A DNA stretch of 64,000 bases from Halichoerus grypus (lineage: Eukaryota > Chordata > Mammalia > Carnivora > Phocidae): contig NC_135714.1 in assembly GCF_964656455.1 (NCBI RefSeq), positions 122,630,131 to 122,694,130 on the forward strand. The letters are read 5' to 3'. The position numbers were made by a program, and so were the translations under genes. Each line of letters opens with the position of its first letter. Position 1 is the first letter of the stretch. This document shows positions 43,020 to 52,480 of the stretch, one piece after another. The notes under the pieces are model-generated. The model had not been told where the DNA came from. It saw only the letters and a list, made by a program, of their open reading frames with translations, and did no database searches.

Positions 43020-43195
43020 GGGTGCCTGGGTGGCTCAGTCGTTAAGCGTCTGACTTCAGCTCAGGTTGTGATCCCAGGGTCCTGAGATTGAGTCCCTCAT
43101 CGGGCTCCCTGCCCCACGGGGAGCCTGCTTCTCCCTTTGCCTCTGCCTCTCTCTCTGTCTCTCATGAATAAATAAAATCTTTTTTTAAAAAATAA
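43020..43195 (+). mobile_element. tRNA-Lys SINE, sense
   Basis: GGGTGCCTGGGTGGCTCAGT to CATGAATAAATAAAATCTTT, flanked by AAAGGAATAATACTG and AAAGGGAATAGTGCTG. Confidence 0.94.
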
Positions 43196-43592
43196 AGGGA
43201 ATAGTGCTGAGCATGTAGGTAATTCAATGAATGACACACGAGCAACCTCATTCTCGCAGTGAGCGCAAGGCCCTGGTAGAGCTGTACGCCACATCTCCTT
43301 ACAGGTATGGGGTACAAAGCGTTTAGAGAACTAGACTTGCTGACAATGATTTTGGATGACTGGGCCATCTCTTTCGTAGGACAATTTTTAACATCAGAAC
43401 ATGTAAAAGTAATTCTCAGCACATTTATCTTGCTATATATTCTTTTAAGGCTTACTTTTAAATAGTGAATCTGGTTTGAAGTCATTAAAGTTGTTGCTAA
43501 AGTTGTCGAAGTCCCTATGTCGATGTAGACACAGTCAGATCTGCTACCCAAGTATGGTCAAGCTCCACTTGGCAGAGAAGGTCCTTTAAACT

Positions 43593-44107
43593 TCAGCAGG
43601 CAGTGTTGACTTCTGGGGAGTCATCATAACTATATAATGGAGTTACTGTCTGATTGCTCTTAACACTGCTTATAGATGGGTCAGATTTCTCATCTGAGGC
43701 CCTGAGCAGAAGGGAAGTCCATAATCCGAGGCTGCTCAGTAATGAGACAAAATGCACCCTCTAAAACGGATACGGTGCTGGTTTGGGTATCCGTACTTAT
43801 AATTTCTAGACCCATTTGCTCATGAGTCTTGTCACCTGGGAATTAGTTTGGATTGAAGACAACTTATTTAGAGTGGTTTAGGGCGATGTGTTGAATATTA
43901 GTGCCCCTGTTTTTATCAGCACCTACATTTTGAGATGGGGTCAGGAACCCAGGATTGGCTCTTCCACTGTGTTTCAACCTTTTGCCCCCAGCAAAGGAGA
44001 ATATGGACGGATGATACTCCAGACTCCTCTTTCCAACTGCTGTTTGCCGGCTCTCTTGATCAGACAGTGTAAATTGTGTGGATATACCACTCTCTCCCAG
44101 GTGTCAC
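43593..44107 (-). pseudogene. FREM3: FREM3 last pseudo-exon (WYIHTIYTV block, tail)
   Basis: The acceptor TTCAAAG precedes VTPGREWYIHTIYTV, then TGA at 44062-44060 where Arg is expected. In a second frame VGADKNRGTNIQHIAL follows, with further TAA stops. A third frame near the end reads SISSVKSNQTVTPLY and SYDDSPEVNTAC with TGA at 43595-43593, resembling the family's C-terminal tail. The membrane segment is not recognisable. Confidence 0.7.
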
Positions 44108-44215
44108 CTTTGAAGCAAACAAAAATCTGCTTTGAGGAAGTTTATAAAGTATGGGAAGCGATAGGGGCAGCGAAGTTGGAGGCTACTGTTACAGTGTGAG
44201 TTGCTGGTCACATAC

Positions 44216-44362
44216 CTGCAGAGGACAGCAGAGGACTGGCTGAAAGCACCAGATCCTGGCGGTTTCCCTAGAGGACGTGCTTCCTTGTGGCTGGCGGCTA
44301 ACTGAGCGTCAAAATCCACAGTGCCAAGTTTTCTAACTTGAGTCTCTGGGGATGAGCTTTAT
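44216..44362 (-). pseudogene. FREM3: FREM3 pseudo-exon (DFDAQL block)
   Basis: The acceptor GTCTAAG is at 44363 and the donor GTATGT at 44215. The reading PETQVRKLGTVDFDAQLA matches the FREM2 segment around NVLFNAKLA. The first codons after the acceptor are in a different frame because of extra C bases near 44350. A SINE lies immediately upstream. Confidence 0.72.
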
Positions 44363-44381
44363 CTTAGACGATGACAGGAGA

Positions 44382-44508
44382 GGGGCGCCTGGGTGGCTCA
44401 GTTGTTAAGCCTACTTCTCCCTCTCCCACTCCCCCTGCTTGTGTTCCCTCTCTTGCTGTGTCTCTCTCTGTCAAATAAATACATAAAATCTTAAAAAAAA
44501 AAAAAGAA
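44382..44508 (+). mobile_element. Internally deleted tRNA-Lys SINE, sense
   Basis: GGGGCGCCTGGGTGGCTCAG joins directly to CTACTTCTCCCTCTCCCACT and an A tail. It is flanked by GATGACAGGAGA (44370) and GATGACATGAGA (44509). It lies 18 bp upstream of a FREM3 pseudo-exon acceptor. Confidence 0.94.
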
Positions 44509-44769
44509 GATGACATGAGATATTATTAGCTTTGAAACACTAGTATTAAAAAGTGAGTGGTCCATAAGTTTCTTTCTGACTAAAGTGTAAATTTTTGATT
44601 TCAAGAATCACCATTAAATAAAGTTCATGAAACTGGGCTTGACGTATCTAATTGGCCAGTCACATTGTCCGCTGGTAGCAATAACATACCCGGTCATTCC
44701 CCCTTTTCCCTAAGGTAGTATGTTACTGACCGTAGAGTGGATGTTAACATATAAACAAGAATTACATAC

Positions 44770-44936
44770 CAGGATATTGAACCTGTGGAGTAGGGAGGGT
44801 AAGTCAGCCAAGCAACCATATTTCTTATGTTCTGGAATATTTGGGAACACATTTACCTGTTTCTGTACATAGAACACCTTCTCAATGTTGCAGTGTTGGA
44901 CTGGGTCCACCTCTACATTACCCTAGATCATTGAAC
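44770..44936 (-). pseudogene. FREM3: FREM3 pseudo-exon (YGCLAD block)
   Basis: The acceptor TTCAG at 44937 is followed by GSMI, TAG (44925-44923) where the family has Tyr, then GNVEVDPVQH, CNIEKVF and KKYGCLADLPSLLHRF. The donor is GTATGT at 44769. Several codons around SFY are missing compared with FREM2 as I recall it. Confidence 0.78.
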
Positions 44937-45700
44937 CTGAAAGAAAATACACAAGTCTGATGTCATGTTGACCATAGGGGAAAAGTCAGATCAGATTAGA
45001 TTTCTGTGCTAAAGTGTGTTTGTGATTTTCTTAGATTTTCTTTTCTAGGTGTAAAGCTAGTGATTGCAAGTGTTTAAGAATGGGAAAAAATCATAAGGAC
45101 CTAAAGGAGACATTTTCCAGATTTTGTCAACAGCACCCAATATATCTGATGATTAGTATAAAGTTCTCCTGGAACTTCCTTATAAAACTCTGAAATACTA
45201 TAAAGGTATTGAGATAGAGGAGCCATTACACTCTCAAAGTTTTATTTTTTTAACCAGATTACTTATCCCGAAGAAATGAGGACTTTTCAAAGTCTTATTA
45301 CTGAAAGTGATATTCTTGTGCCTAAGTTCGTACTGACTAAAGTGTTTTGTTTTGTTTTTTAACCAAATTGAGATAAAATCTAGAGGGATACATGGCCAAT
45401 GACAGCACACTCATAGCTGCGGCTTCTGTGGTATTTTAAATCAGAAATAGTATCGGGATGAGTTTCATCGCTCATGACAATTCTGATAATTAGTGGTAGC
45501 CACTTGGAGATTCGGGGGTTTCAGCAGGAAAGGGAGAGCATAGTTGATAATAATGTTAATCACATGTTTAAGTTTGGAAAGAGAATGATGTCGCACTGTT
45601 CCATGCGCCATGTATTTGCCACTGCTAGGCTAAAGATTATGGACTTACGTAACTATGAATGTAACTCTAAATTGTACCTTAGATATAGAAGGGCCTTCAC

Positions 45701-45831
45701 CTTCAGAAAAGATCACATCAGTTTTTTCCTCGAAATCCATGGACCCATCAGACGTCCAGAGCTCCTTTTTGGAGAAGAGGAACATCTCGGTAGGTATCAA
45801 GACCAAATTTAGCTGCAGCTGGGTCGCTGAC
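45701..45831 (-). pseudogene. FREM3: FREM3 pseudo-exon (VSDP block)
   Basis: The acceptor ACCTATTAG precedes GTCAGCGACCC, read as VSDPAAAKFGLDT. After an apparent 4-bp insertion near 45795 the match resumes in another frame as MFLFSKKELWTSDGSMDF and ends at SEG before a GTGAAG donor. The phase agrees with the neighbouring blocks. Confidence 0.75.
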
Positions 45832-46404
45832 CTAATAGGTAGGAGAAAGACAGTTATGTAATGAAACCCAGATAATTCAAAATAGAGTTATGATTTATAA
45901 ATCTGAAATGAGTTAGTAAACAATATAAATCTTCTACTCTCATACACAAAGCTTGCCAAGCACCACAGTGAAAGTGATAGATCCAGTGACTGTGTGGTTT
46001 AAAGACATGACTAACAGTACTGTGTTAAGTATCTGAGCATTCCTATCCTAGGGTAAGTTACAAAGGATAGATACATATTAGAGATTAATGTATATCGGGG
46101 AATATAACTTATTAAAGAACAAGATCTTTTCCAAAGTGTGAGTGCTAGTATTCCCATACTGATCCAGGATTTTCTGAGTATCTAATAGGGTCAAAGCTAC
46201 TTTTCTAGTCGGTGTAGACAACAGTAAGGAAGACCATACAAGTGTTTGGTATGGTATTTTGGAAAGCAGTGTGGATCTGAACGCCTTTTAATATCTATGC
46301 ATAAAAAGCTAGGCTTTGGGAATAAGTTAGCAAGATAGACACAAACTCCCATGGAGTTTCTGTTAATCCTGGGCAGAGAAAGGATTTATATAAAAGAGTT
46401 TCTC

Positions 46405-46606
46405 AAATTCCATTCCATTGACATTTTGGGCAGGTAATTTACGGCAGGGCCTGTCCTGTGCACTGTTGGGTGTTTGGCAGCATCTCTGGCGTCTACCCAC
46501 TAGATGTCAGTAACACTCTCCCTATGGTGACCATCAAAAACCGTCTCCAGACATTGTCGAACGTCCTCTGGGGAGTAAAATCCTTCCTGACTGAGAGCCC
46601 CTGATG
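46405..46606 (-). mobile_element. MER5A hAT element
   Basis: Contains CATTGACATTTTGGGC, GGCCTGTCCTGTGCACTG, CCACTAGATGTCAGTAACAC, CTCCAGACATTGTCGAACGT and GAGAGCCCCTG, the MER5A order in reverse. Confidence 0.75.
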
Positions 46607-46639
46607 TGTAACATTTTCATGAAGTGGTAAATGCTATGA

Positions 46640-47035
46640 AGAAAAATAAAGCAGAGTTTAAAAGACTGGGGAATAATGAGGGATAGACAAGTGTTCTTCT
46701 GGACAGGAGGTTTTCTGAGCAGGGTCCGTCCATTTAAGCAGAGACACGAAGTGAGGGAGTGAGCTCTGTGTAAATAGCTGGCTGAAGTCTGCAGGCAAAG
46801 GAAACAGCACGTGTAAAGACCGTGAGGTCAGAGGAGGCTAGAATTATGGAGAAACAGCAAGCTAGACCTTTGTGGCTAACAAGGAATAAGCGGGGGAAGA
46901 GTGGAGTTGAGGCTGCAGGGACGGAGGCGGGATAGTGTAGGATCTTGTAGGACATGGTGGGAGATTGTGTTTTCATTCTGAGTGATATGAAGACAATTGA
47001 ATTTTGAGTAAAAGAGCAGTATGAGTTATCCGTGG
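46640..47035. repeat. Ancient mammalian repeat fragment, family not assigned
   Basis: Contains GGAAACAGCACGTGTAAAGA, CCGTGAGGTCAGAGG, AGGATCTTGTAGGACATGG and TTTTCATTCTGAGTGATATG, a common old mammalian interspersed-repeat pattern. Confidence 0.4.
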
Positions 47036-47497
47036 TTCTCAAACCAAATTTTTTTAGTCTTCAAAATTAAATTATTCCAAAAGAAGTATAATTTATATTT
47101 TTTTCTAAAACATATTTATGCCTTCTCAAATTACTAAGATTACTACAGAGCCTTAAATATTAAAATGGTGATTAAGGACACCTTATATACTGCTTAATTG
47201 TACATCTAGCAAAATAAAGTGCTGGTAGCTACTATAAACTATACAATATTGTTTTGGAAACACTCTGACATACTTTAACTGAATATATCCTGGGTTATAT
47301 ACTTTTAAAAGTAGCTGAAACACACCAAAAAGCTACACTATATTTCTAAGTCCTTCATAAAGTGGAGAGATGCAACAGTAGGTGTGGAGTACTTTGAACA
47401 TGAATATAGGCCAGTTATGTGAACTGATCTGTAGTGATATAAGCTATCTTTGGCTTAGGTACATTTCTGAGTCTCAACTTTTAAAAACATGAAATAC

Positions 47498-47695
47498 CGG
47501 GGCGCCTGAGTGGCTCAGTCGTTAAGCATCTGCCTTCGGCTCAGGTCATGATCCCAGGGTCCTGGGATCGAGCCCTGCATCGGGCTCCCTGCTCAGCAGG
47601 AAGCTTGCTTCTCCCTCTCCCACTCCCCCTGCTTGTCTTCCCTCTCTCGCTGTGCCTCTCTCTGTCAAATAAATAAATAAAATCTTTAAAAAAAA
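47498..47695 (+). mobile_element. tRNA-Lys SINE, sense
   Basis: GGGGCGCCTGAGTGGCTCAG to AAATAAAATCTTTAAAAAAA, flanked by AAAACATGAAATACC on both sides. In a FREM3 intron. Confidence 0.95.
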
Positions 47696-47999
47696 AAACA
47701 TGAAATACCACTTTGGTTTTCCAGAAAAATTGAGTTAAAAAAAAGTTCATTTATTTTTTACCCCTTTTTAGCCTTAAAAATCCCTTTGAGAGGATTGCTA
47801 TATGCAAGTCAATTGGTTTGGGGTAGAACATGTACGTGGTTAGACACTCCTAAAGATATAGGGATTTAAGGAGGAGATTTAAACAAGTGAATTGATAACC
47901 CAATATGAATGGATAAATCCAAACTAAGGAAATGCTAGAAAGCATGTATTAACCTAGTAGAAACCTTGAAATATATAGCTGTTACCAAAATATTCTTAC

Positions 48000-48440
48000 C
48001 TGTTAGAACCTGATGTCAAGGTCAAAGGTAACGGGCTCCTTCAGGTAACAGATAATAGGTAAGACATCCTTGGTGTGGAATCAGCGATACAAGGAATTAA
48101 CTTCACTGTGTACATTCCAGAATAGCCTCGGATCTGTGCAGGTTTTATTAAACAGGATTTGCAGCATTAGCTTGACTGCGATTATCCAGAAGAGATTATG
48201 CCCTAAGAACCAACATTGTAGTGAGAAAAAGACAAATGATGGGATTCTAAATGGGAAAATAAAGAAGTGGGATAACTTATTGGTACACATAAAATATGGG
48301 AGAACATCATTTTGGAAGTGGACTGACACCTCACCTTCTCTGCCCACCTCAAGACTGACAACCTGGGGATCTTTGTGTCTGGAGAGGTCCCTGAGCTCTG
48401 ATGACAGATTTCATCTGGGAGTATTGAGGCTATGAGGGGA
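48000..48440 (-). pseudogene. FREM3: FREM3 pseudo-exon (SGMYTVKLIPC block)
   Basis: The 3' half is clear: IRGYSGMYTVKLIPC, then a frame break at TGA 48043-48041, then KEPVTFDLDIRF, TAA at 48005-48003 where the family has Gln, and CAG just before a GTAAGA donor at 47999. The 5' half carries GREGEVSVHFQNDVL and PYFMCTN in other frames. The upstream border is not resolved and is only approximate. Confidence 0.65.
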
Positions 48441-50675
48441 CCGAGGGTCTAGGTTGTTGCGTGTAATTCTGTGGCACCCAAGATGGATGGGTCTTATCTC
48501 TAGGACATCATTGTTTAATGCAGCGTAGCCTATATCTCCAGTACCAGAAAGTCTCTTGGAATTTAACTACAGCTGGTGGCTTTATATGGGCAAAAAGTGC
48601 TTTAATTAATGCTTGCAAAGTCTGATCAATTATGCATGTATTTTTCTTGCTACAGCATATTAGCTTTTCCGATGCTGTATTTTACAAGCTTGTCTTTATT
48701 TCTCTTCATCACTGAAGAACCCAGGATTTGAATGCCGTACTTGATCATGATAGAAACTTCGTTCTCATCCCAGACTAAATCCGGTCCTGAAAAGTGAATT
48801 CATTAGCAAATCAGAGATGAAATTCCAGCGCTGTGCTGATTTATGGAAAGTGGGTCTACTCCTCAAGAGGCTCAGAGTGAAGGGGTTATCAGGATGGGGT
48901 GCAGGTAGCACTTGAGAGGACGGAGAGGTGCTGAGTGGTTGGGAAAAGGACAGATCCTAGACAATAACAGCATCTTTCTAGAGCTTGGTTACAGCGAGCA
49001 TCACTGTTACTCATCAGACATGCTCTGGTTTCAAAAAGGCTAGAGAAATCCTGCAAAGAAGCAGCATTGCTTCTACAGACCACGGGTATTTCTCTATGGT
49101 GGATATTTGAATGTTTGCCAAAGCTTCTCAACAGATTGGCAACTTCTCTGGGTAAGGTGGTGCTGTTGCCCGGGAGCAAGGCTTACCTTGGTTAGGCGTT
49201 CCAGCTGCCTTGGAAGCAAATCTCGGTCCTGAGCTTCACCGTCAGCCTGCCTTCCTCTTTCATGCGCACACTGGTTGGGAATACAGTGCCCGAGCACAGC
49301 GGAAAAGAGGAATATTGTTGAGACAGGTTTGCTGTGAAGAGGAAAAGTTCTTCCCAGCTTTCCTTCATGAGTAGGTTGGTGATCAGCAGACTTTCTGACT
49401 CTTTTCTAGGAGCTGGTTTGGGGCCATTTGGTCATCCTGACTTTGCAGGGAGTAACTTAACTCACTTTTTCAGTTTGGATGCCTTTTAATCCTAGTACAT
49501 GCGTGTGTTTTCTTCCTACTAGGTTTTCTGGTTGTAAAAAGGGTTTTTCCTTAGGGTACTCCCTCACCCCGCCCATTTCTTGCCCCTCTCTTTTTTGAGG
49601 AAATTAATGGCGCATGTCCTGCAGGATACCTCTGCCCATCTGTTTCTAAGTGTTGCAGACCCAGCAGTGTTCCTTCTCAACCTTAATAGTCCTAAAACAA
49701 GTGAGAGGGAGTTCCTTCAAAGGCAGACTGAGCATAGTTTCTCCACAGTAGGAATGAACCTTAAAAAAAAAAAAAACCCAAAACGAAAAACTCTTACATT
49801 TGCATCTTCCTCATATCTAGGACCCTGTGCTTGATAGGGGAAGAAACAGTTTAAGTAAAGTGGCATTGCCAATACTCCTAGAGATCTCCTCGGTTCTCAC
49901 CTCGAAGCTCGGACTCCGTGGCACTGCAGCCCCCCGTCTCTCCACAGGATGGCAGTGTCCCACCTGAAGGGGGGGTCAAGGTGTACAGCCACCAACCCGG
50001 GCAGGGGCGCGAAAGACGCAGGAGACAAAGAGGGGCGCACACAGAGTCACGTAGGACTGGACAAGTTTTAACACCTGATAAGAAGAATAGAGGGTCAAAC
50101 CCTCTTAAGGATACGTTGAGGACATTTTTGGTTTTCTGGCACTAACACTTTAAAACACAGGGAGGTAAACCATCCCTTTGGTTACAGGTAGTGCTCCCTC
50201 AGTTCAAATCTCTTGCTGCTTTTGCTTTTTCTACTGCTTAAGTTTCATATGATGGGTTGAGGTTGACACCAATGACTCATGCGCAAGCACATTCTTCCTC
50301 GAGCAGTTGACTTTGCTTGGTTTCTGATTTGCAGATCTCAGTTCTGGATACTTCCTAAGAGGAACAGGTGCTTCTCGAGGAGAAGCACCTTCTTGCCATT
50401 TTAAATGCCAGGCAACCAACAAAGAAAGGGCCTAAGAAAGTATTTCCTGGTTACATTATAAATAAGTCATCTAAGGTAATTTTCAAAGCTTTTTGTGTCT
50501 GGCTGGATATTAGTTCTCTAGATCTGTCTGACCTGCTGCTTATTTGCCCCAAAGGTGAGCATAGGGAAGCTCTGGACTCATGATAATGCACATAGGTACA
50601 TCTCAGCCTCACCGGATCCAGAATCTCCACTGGTATCTCTTTGAGTTTTATACTTGAGCCTATCAGAACACTGTA
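48441..50675. other. No gene called; upstream FREM3 intron territory
   Basis: Mostly unique sequence without SINEs. Open frames at 48889-49297 and 49918-50145 show no recognisable domain. Earlier FREM3 exons could lie here in a form too decayed for me to see. Confidence 0.4.
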
Positions 50676-50852
50676 CAGTTGACCCTTGAACCATGGGTCC
50701 ACCTAAACATGGTACTGTAACTGTATTTTCTCTTTATGGTTTTCTTAATGTTTTTTCTCTGGCTTACTTTGTTGTAAGAATACTGTATTAGATAATACAT
50801 GTAACATACAAAACATGTGTTAATCGACTTATCAGTAAGACTTTGGTTACCT
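50676..50852. mobile_element. DNA transposon end fragment
   Basis: It starts with CAGTTGACCCTTGAACCATG after a TA dinucleotide and continues with TGTAACTGTATTTTCTC and GTGTTAATCGACTTATCAGT. This is a recognisable terminal part of a nonautonomous Tigger-like element. The other end is absent. Confidence 0.6.
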
Positions 50853-51188
50853 GTTTCAATCCCCCATCTTTTAATTGTTCCTCATTTTTGAGGAAATTGG
50901 GATGATGATCACATAGTTGCTTACTTGTAGGGGCCGCTCTTACCAAAATTAGGGCAATTGGTGAGGATTTTTTCCAAGTTGGTTTCTTGGCAACTTTTTG
51001 CCAAAGTTTCCACCCGCCACTATTTTTTTGTTTTTCCATTTTATTGGAGTTCCTAGGAAGCCCTTACTTTTTGTTAATGCCCAAGGCATTGGACGCTGCT
51101 CATGTGACTTTTGCCACAAATGCTACTCTGAATTATTAGCAGCAATCCAAACCTAGGAATAGTTTTGTTTAAGAAGTGTTCTGACATA

Positions 51189-51389
51189 GGGCGCCTGGGT
51201 GGCTCAGATGGTTAAGCGTCTGCCTTCGGCTCAGGTCATGATCCCAGGGTCCTGGGATTGAGCCCCGCATCGAGCTCCCTGCTTGGCGGGGAGCCTGCTT
51301 CTCCCTCTCCCTCTACTGTTCCCCCTGCTTGTGCTCTCTCACTCTCTCTATCAAATAAAGAAATAAAATCTTTAAAAAAAAAAAAAAAA
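51189..51389 (+). mobile_element. tRNA-Lys SINE, sense
   Basis: GGGCGCCTGGGTGGCTCAGA to a long A tail, flanked by AAGAAGTGTTCTGACA on both sides. It splits the retroviral pol fragment. Confidence 0.95.
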
Positions 51390-51794
51390 GAAGTGTTCTG
51401 ACAACTTCTGAGGCCTTCTCTGAAGGGTATGGAAAAGCTTCAACCCAACCTATAAAAGGGGTCTACAAATACTAGCAAATATTGAAAATTACCCATTGTT
51501 TTTTAGTAAAGTCTACCTGCCATTCTTCTTCGGGTTCAGTGCCTCCAAGTTGTATACCTTCTTAGAACTGCTGGAGACCCACTCTTAGGACTGTTTTTAG
51601 GACAAATGTCACATTTTTAGACTATCTTTTGAACAATTCTCTGAATATTGGGACCCACAATATATTTTTGGATCCACTGAAGAGTAGCAACTCACTCATG
51701 ATGGGTGCTTTGGTAAATATCACTAATTGTTTTTTTTATAAGATGTTCTGGGATAAGGACTAACCCTTGTTCATTATATTTCCAGCTGGCTTTT

Positions 51795-51968
51795 TAAAAA
51801 AAATTTAAAAAGATTTTATTTATTTATTTGAGGGAGAGAGAGCAAGTGAGCACAGAGGGGAGAGGGAGAAGCAGGCTCCCTTCTGAGCCAGGAGCCTGAT
51901 CCCAGGACCCTGGGATCATGACCTGAGCCGAAGGCAGATGCTTAATCCACTGAGCCACCCAGGCGCCC
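51795..51968 (-). mobile_element. tRNA-Lys SINE, antisense
   Basis: TTTTAAAAAAAATTTAAAAA then AGATTTTATTTATTTATTTG to CCACCCAGGCGCC, flanked by TCCAGCTGGCTTT on both sides. It splits the retroviral fragment. Confidence 0.94.
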
Positions 51969-52036
51969 TCCAGCTGGCTTTAATGCCAGCATTGTGTTCA
52001 AATCCTTATTCTTTAGCTCTTAAGAATAGAGTTGAT

Positions 52037-52219
52037 AGGGGTGCCTATCAGGTTAAGATCCCGAGGTCCTGGGATCGGGTCCAGTGTCGGTGCTCCCTGC
52101 TCAGCAAGGAGTCTGCTTCTCCCTCTTCCTTTGCCCCTCTCCCCACTCATGCACTCACGCTCTCTCTCTCTCTCTCATGCCCTCTCGCTCTCAAATAAAT
52201 AAAATCTTAAAAAAAAAAA
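52037..52219 (+). mobile_element. tRNA-Lys SINE with deleted head, sense
   Basis: GGGGTGCCTATCAGGTTAAG shows loss of the box A part. The CT tract and A tail follow, flanked by GAATAGAGTTGATAG on both sides. Confidence 0.93.
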
Positions 52220-52480
52220 GGAATAGAGTTGATAGTTAAGTCTAGGTCTGGTACTAAAGCCATTATACAAGGTCTTTGTGCAGGCTGCAAGCTTGATCTG
52301 CCCGATTGCCCAAAGGAACAATCAAACTGTCTGATTTCTAGTGTTTTTGGCAATGGACGATGGCTGATGGGTCGCCACCAGCTCCTGGTTGTCCCTGATC
52401 TATAAAACTACTCCCATCTGTGACCATCTCAAGGTCTGGATTTTCCAACGGTAGGTCCCTATGGTTGGAATTAATTATAA

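Larger units (their letters stand above)
43593..48440 (-). pseudogene. FREM3: FREM3 pseudogene, C-terminal exons (decayed)
   Basis: Five blocks on the minus strand, in the expected order, encode pieces of the C-terminal region of the FRAS1/FREM extracellular-matrix family: about 48440-48000, 45831-45701, 44936-44770, 44362-44216 and 44107-43593. Visible motifs are YSGMYTVKLIPC, EPVTFDLDIRF, VSDPAAAKFGLDT, EVDPVQH, YGCLADLPSLLHRF, LGTVDFDAQLA, GREWYIHTIYTV and NRGTNIQHIAL; I recognise these against FREM2 from memory. FREM3 lies tail-to-tail with SMARCA5 in mammals, which decides the paralogue. Most blocks keep canonical AG and GT borders, but every block carries a stop or frameshift (48005-48003 TAA, 44925-44923 TAG, 44062-44060 TGA, frame breaks near 48043, 45800 and 44350). 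An intact FREM3 would be a basement-membrane protein with CSPG and Calx-beta repeats. The large 5' exon is outside the window. Confidence 0.8.
50870..52480 (-). pseudogene. Broken class I endogenous retrovirus pol fragment (RNase H and integrase)
   Basis: Read on the minus strand, 52470-52225 shows an RNase H-like start (NPDLEMVTDGSSF). Positions 51795-51400 show an integrase-like zinc-finger and catalytic region (CDICPKN, FQYLLVFVD), and about 51180-50890 a further integrase-like stretch. The order fits a gammaretrovirus-like pol. It has many stops and frameshifts and is split by SINEs at 51189-51389, 51795-51968 and 52037-52219, so it cannot make a product. No env or confident LTR was identified. 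Confidence 0.6.

Noticed and set aside
43888..44199. 103-codon plus-strand open frame
   Set aside because: It lies opposite the last FREM3 pseudo-exon and has no recognisable domain; the minus-strand match explains the region better.
45474..45861. Two overlapping plus-strand open frames
   Set aside because: They overlap the FREM3 VSDP block in antisense and match nothing I know.
48070..48435. 121-codon plus-strand open frame
   Set aside because: Antisense shadow of the first FREM3 block.
48889..49297. Minus open frames as upstream FREM3 exons
   Set aside because: The translations show no CSPG, Calx-beta or other FREM motif that I can recognise.
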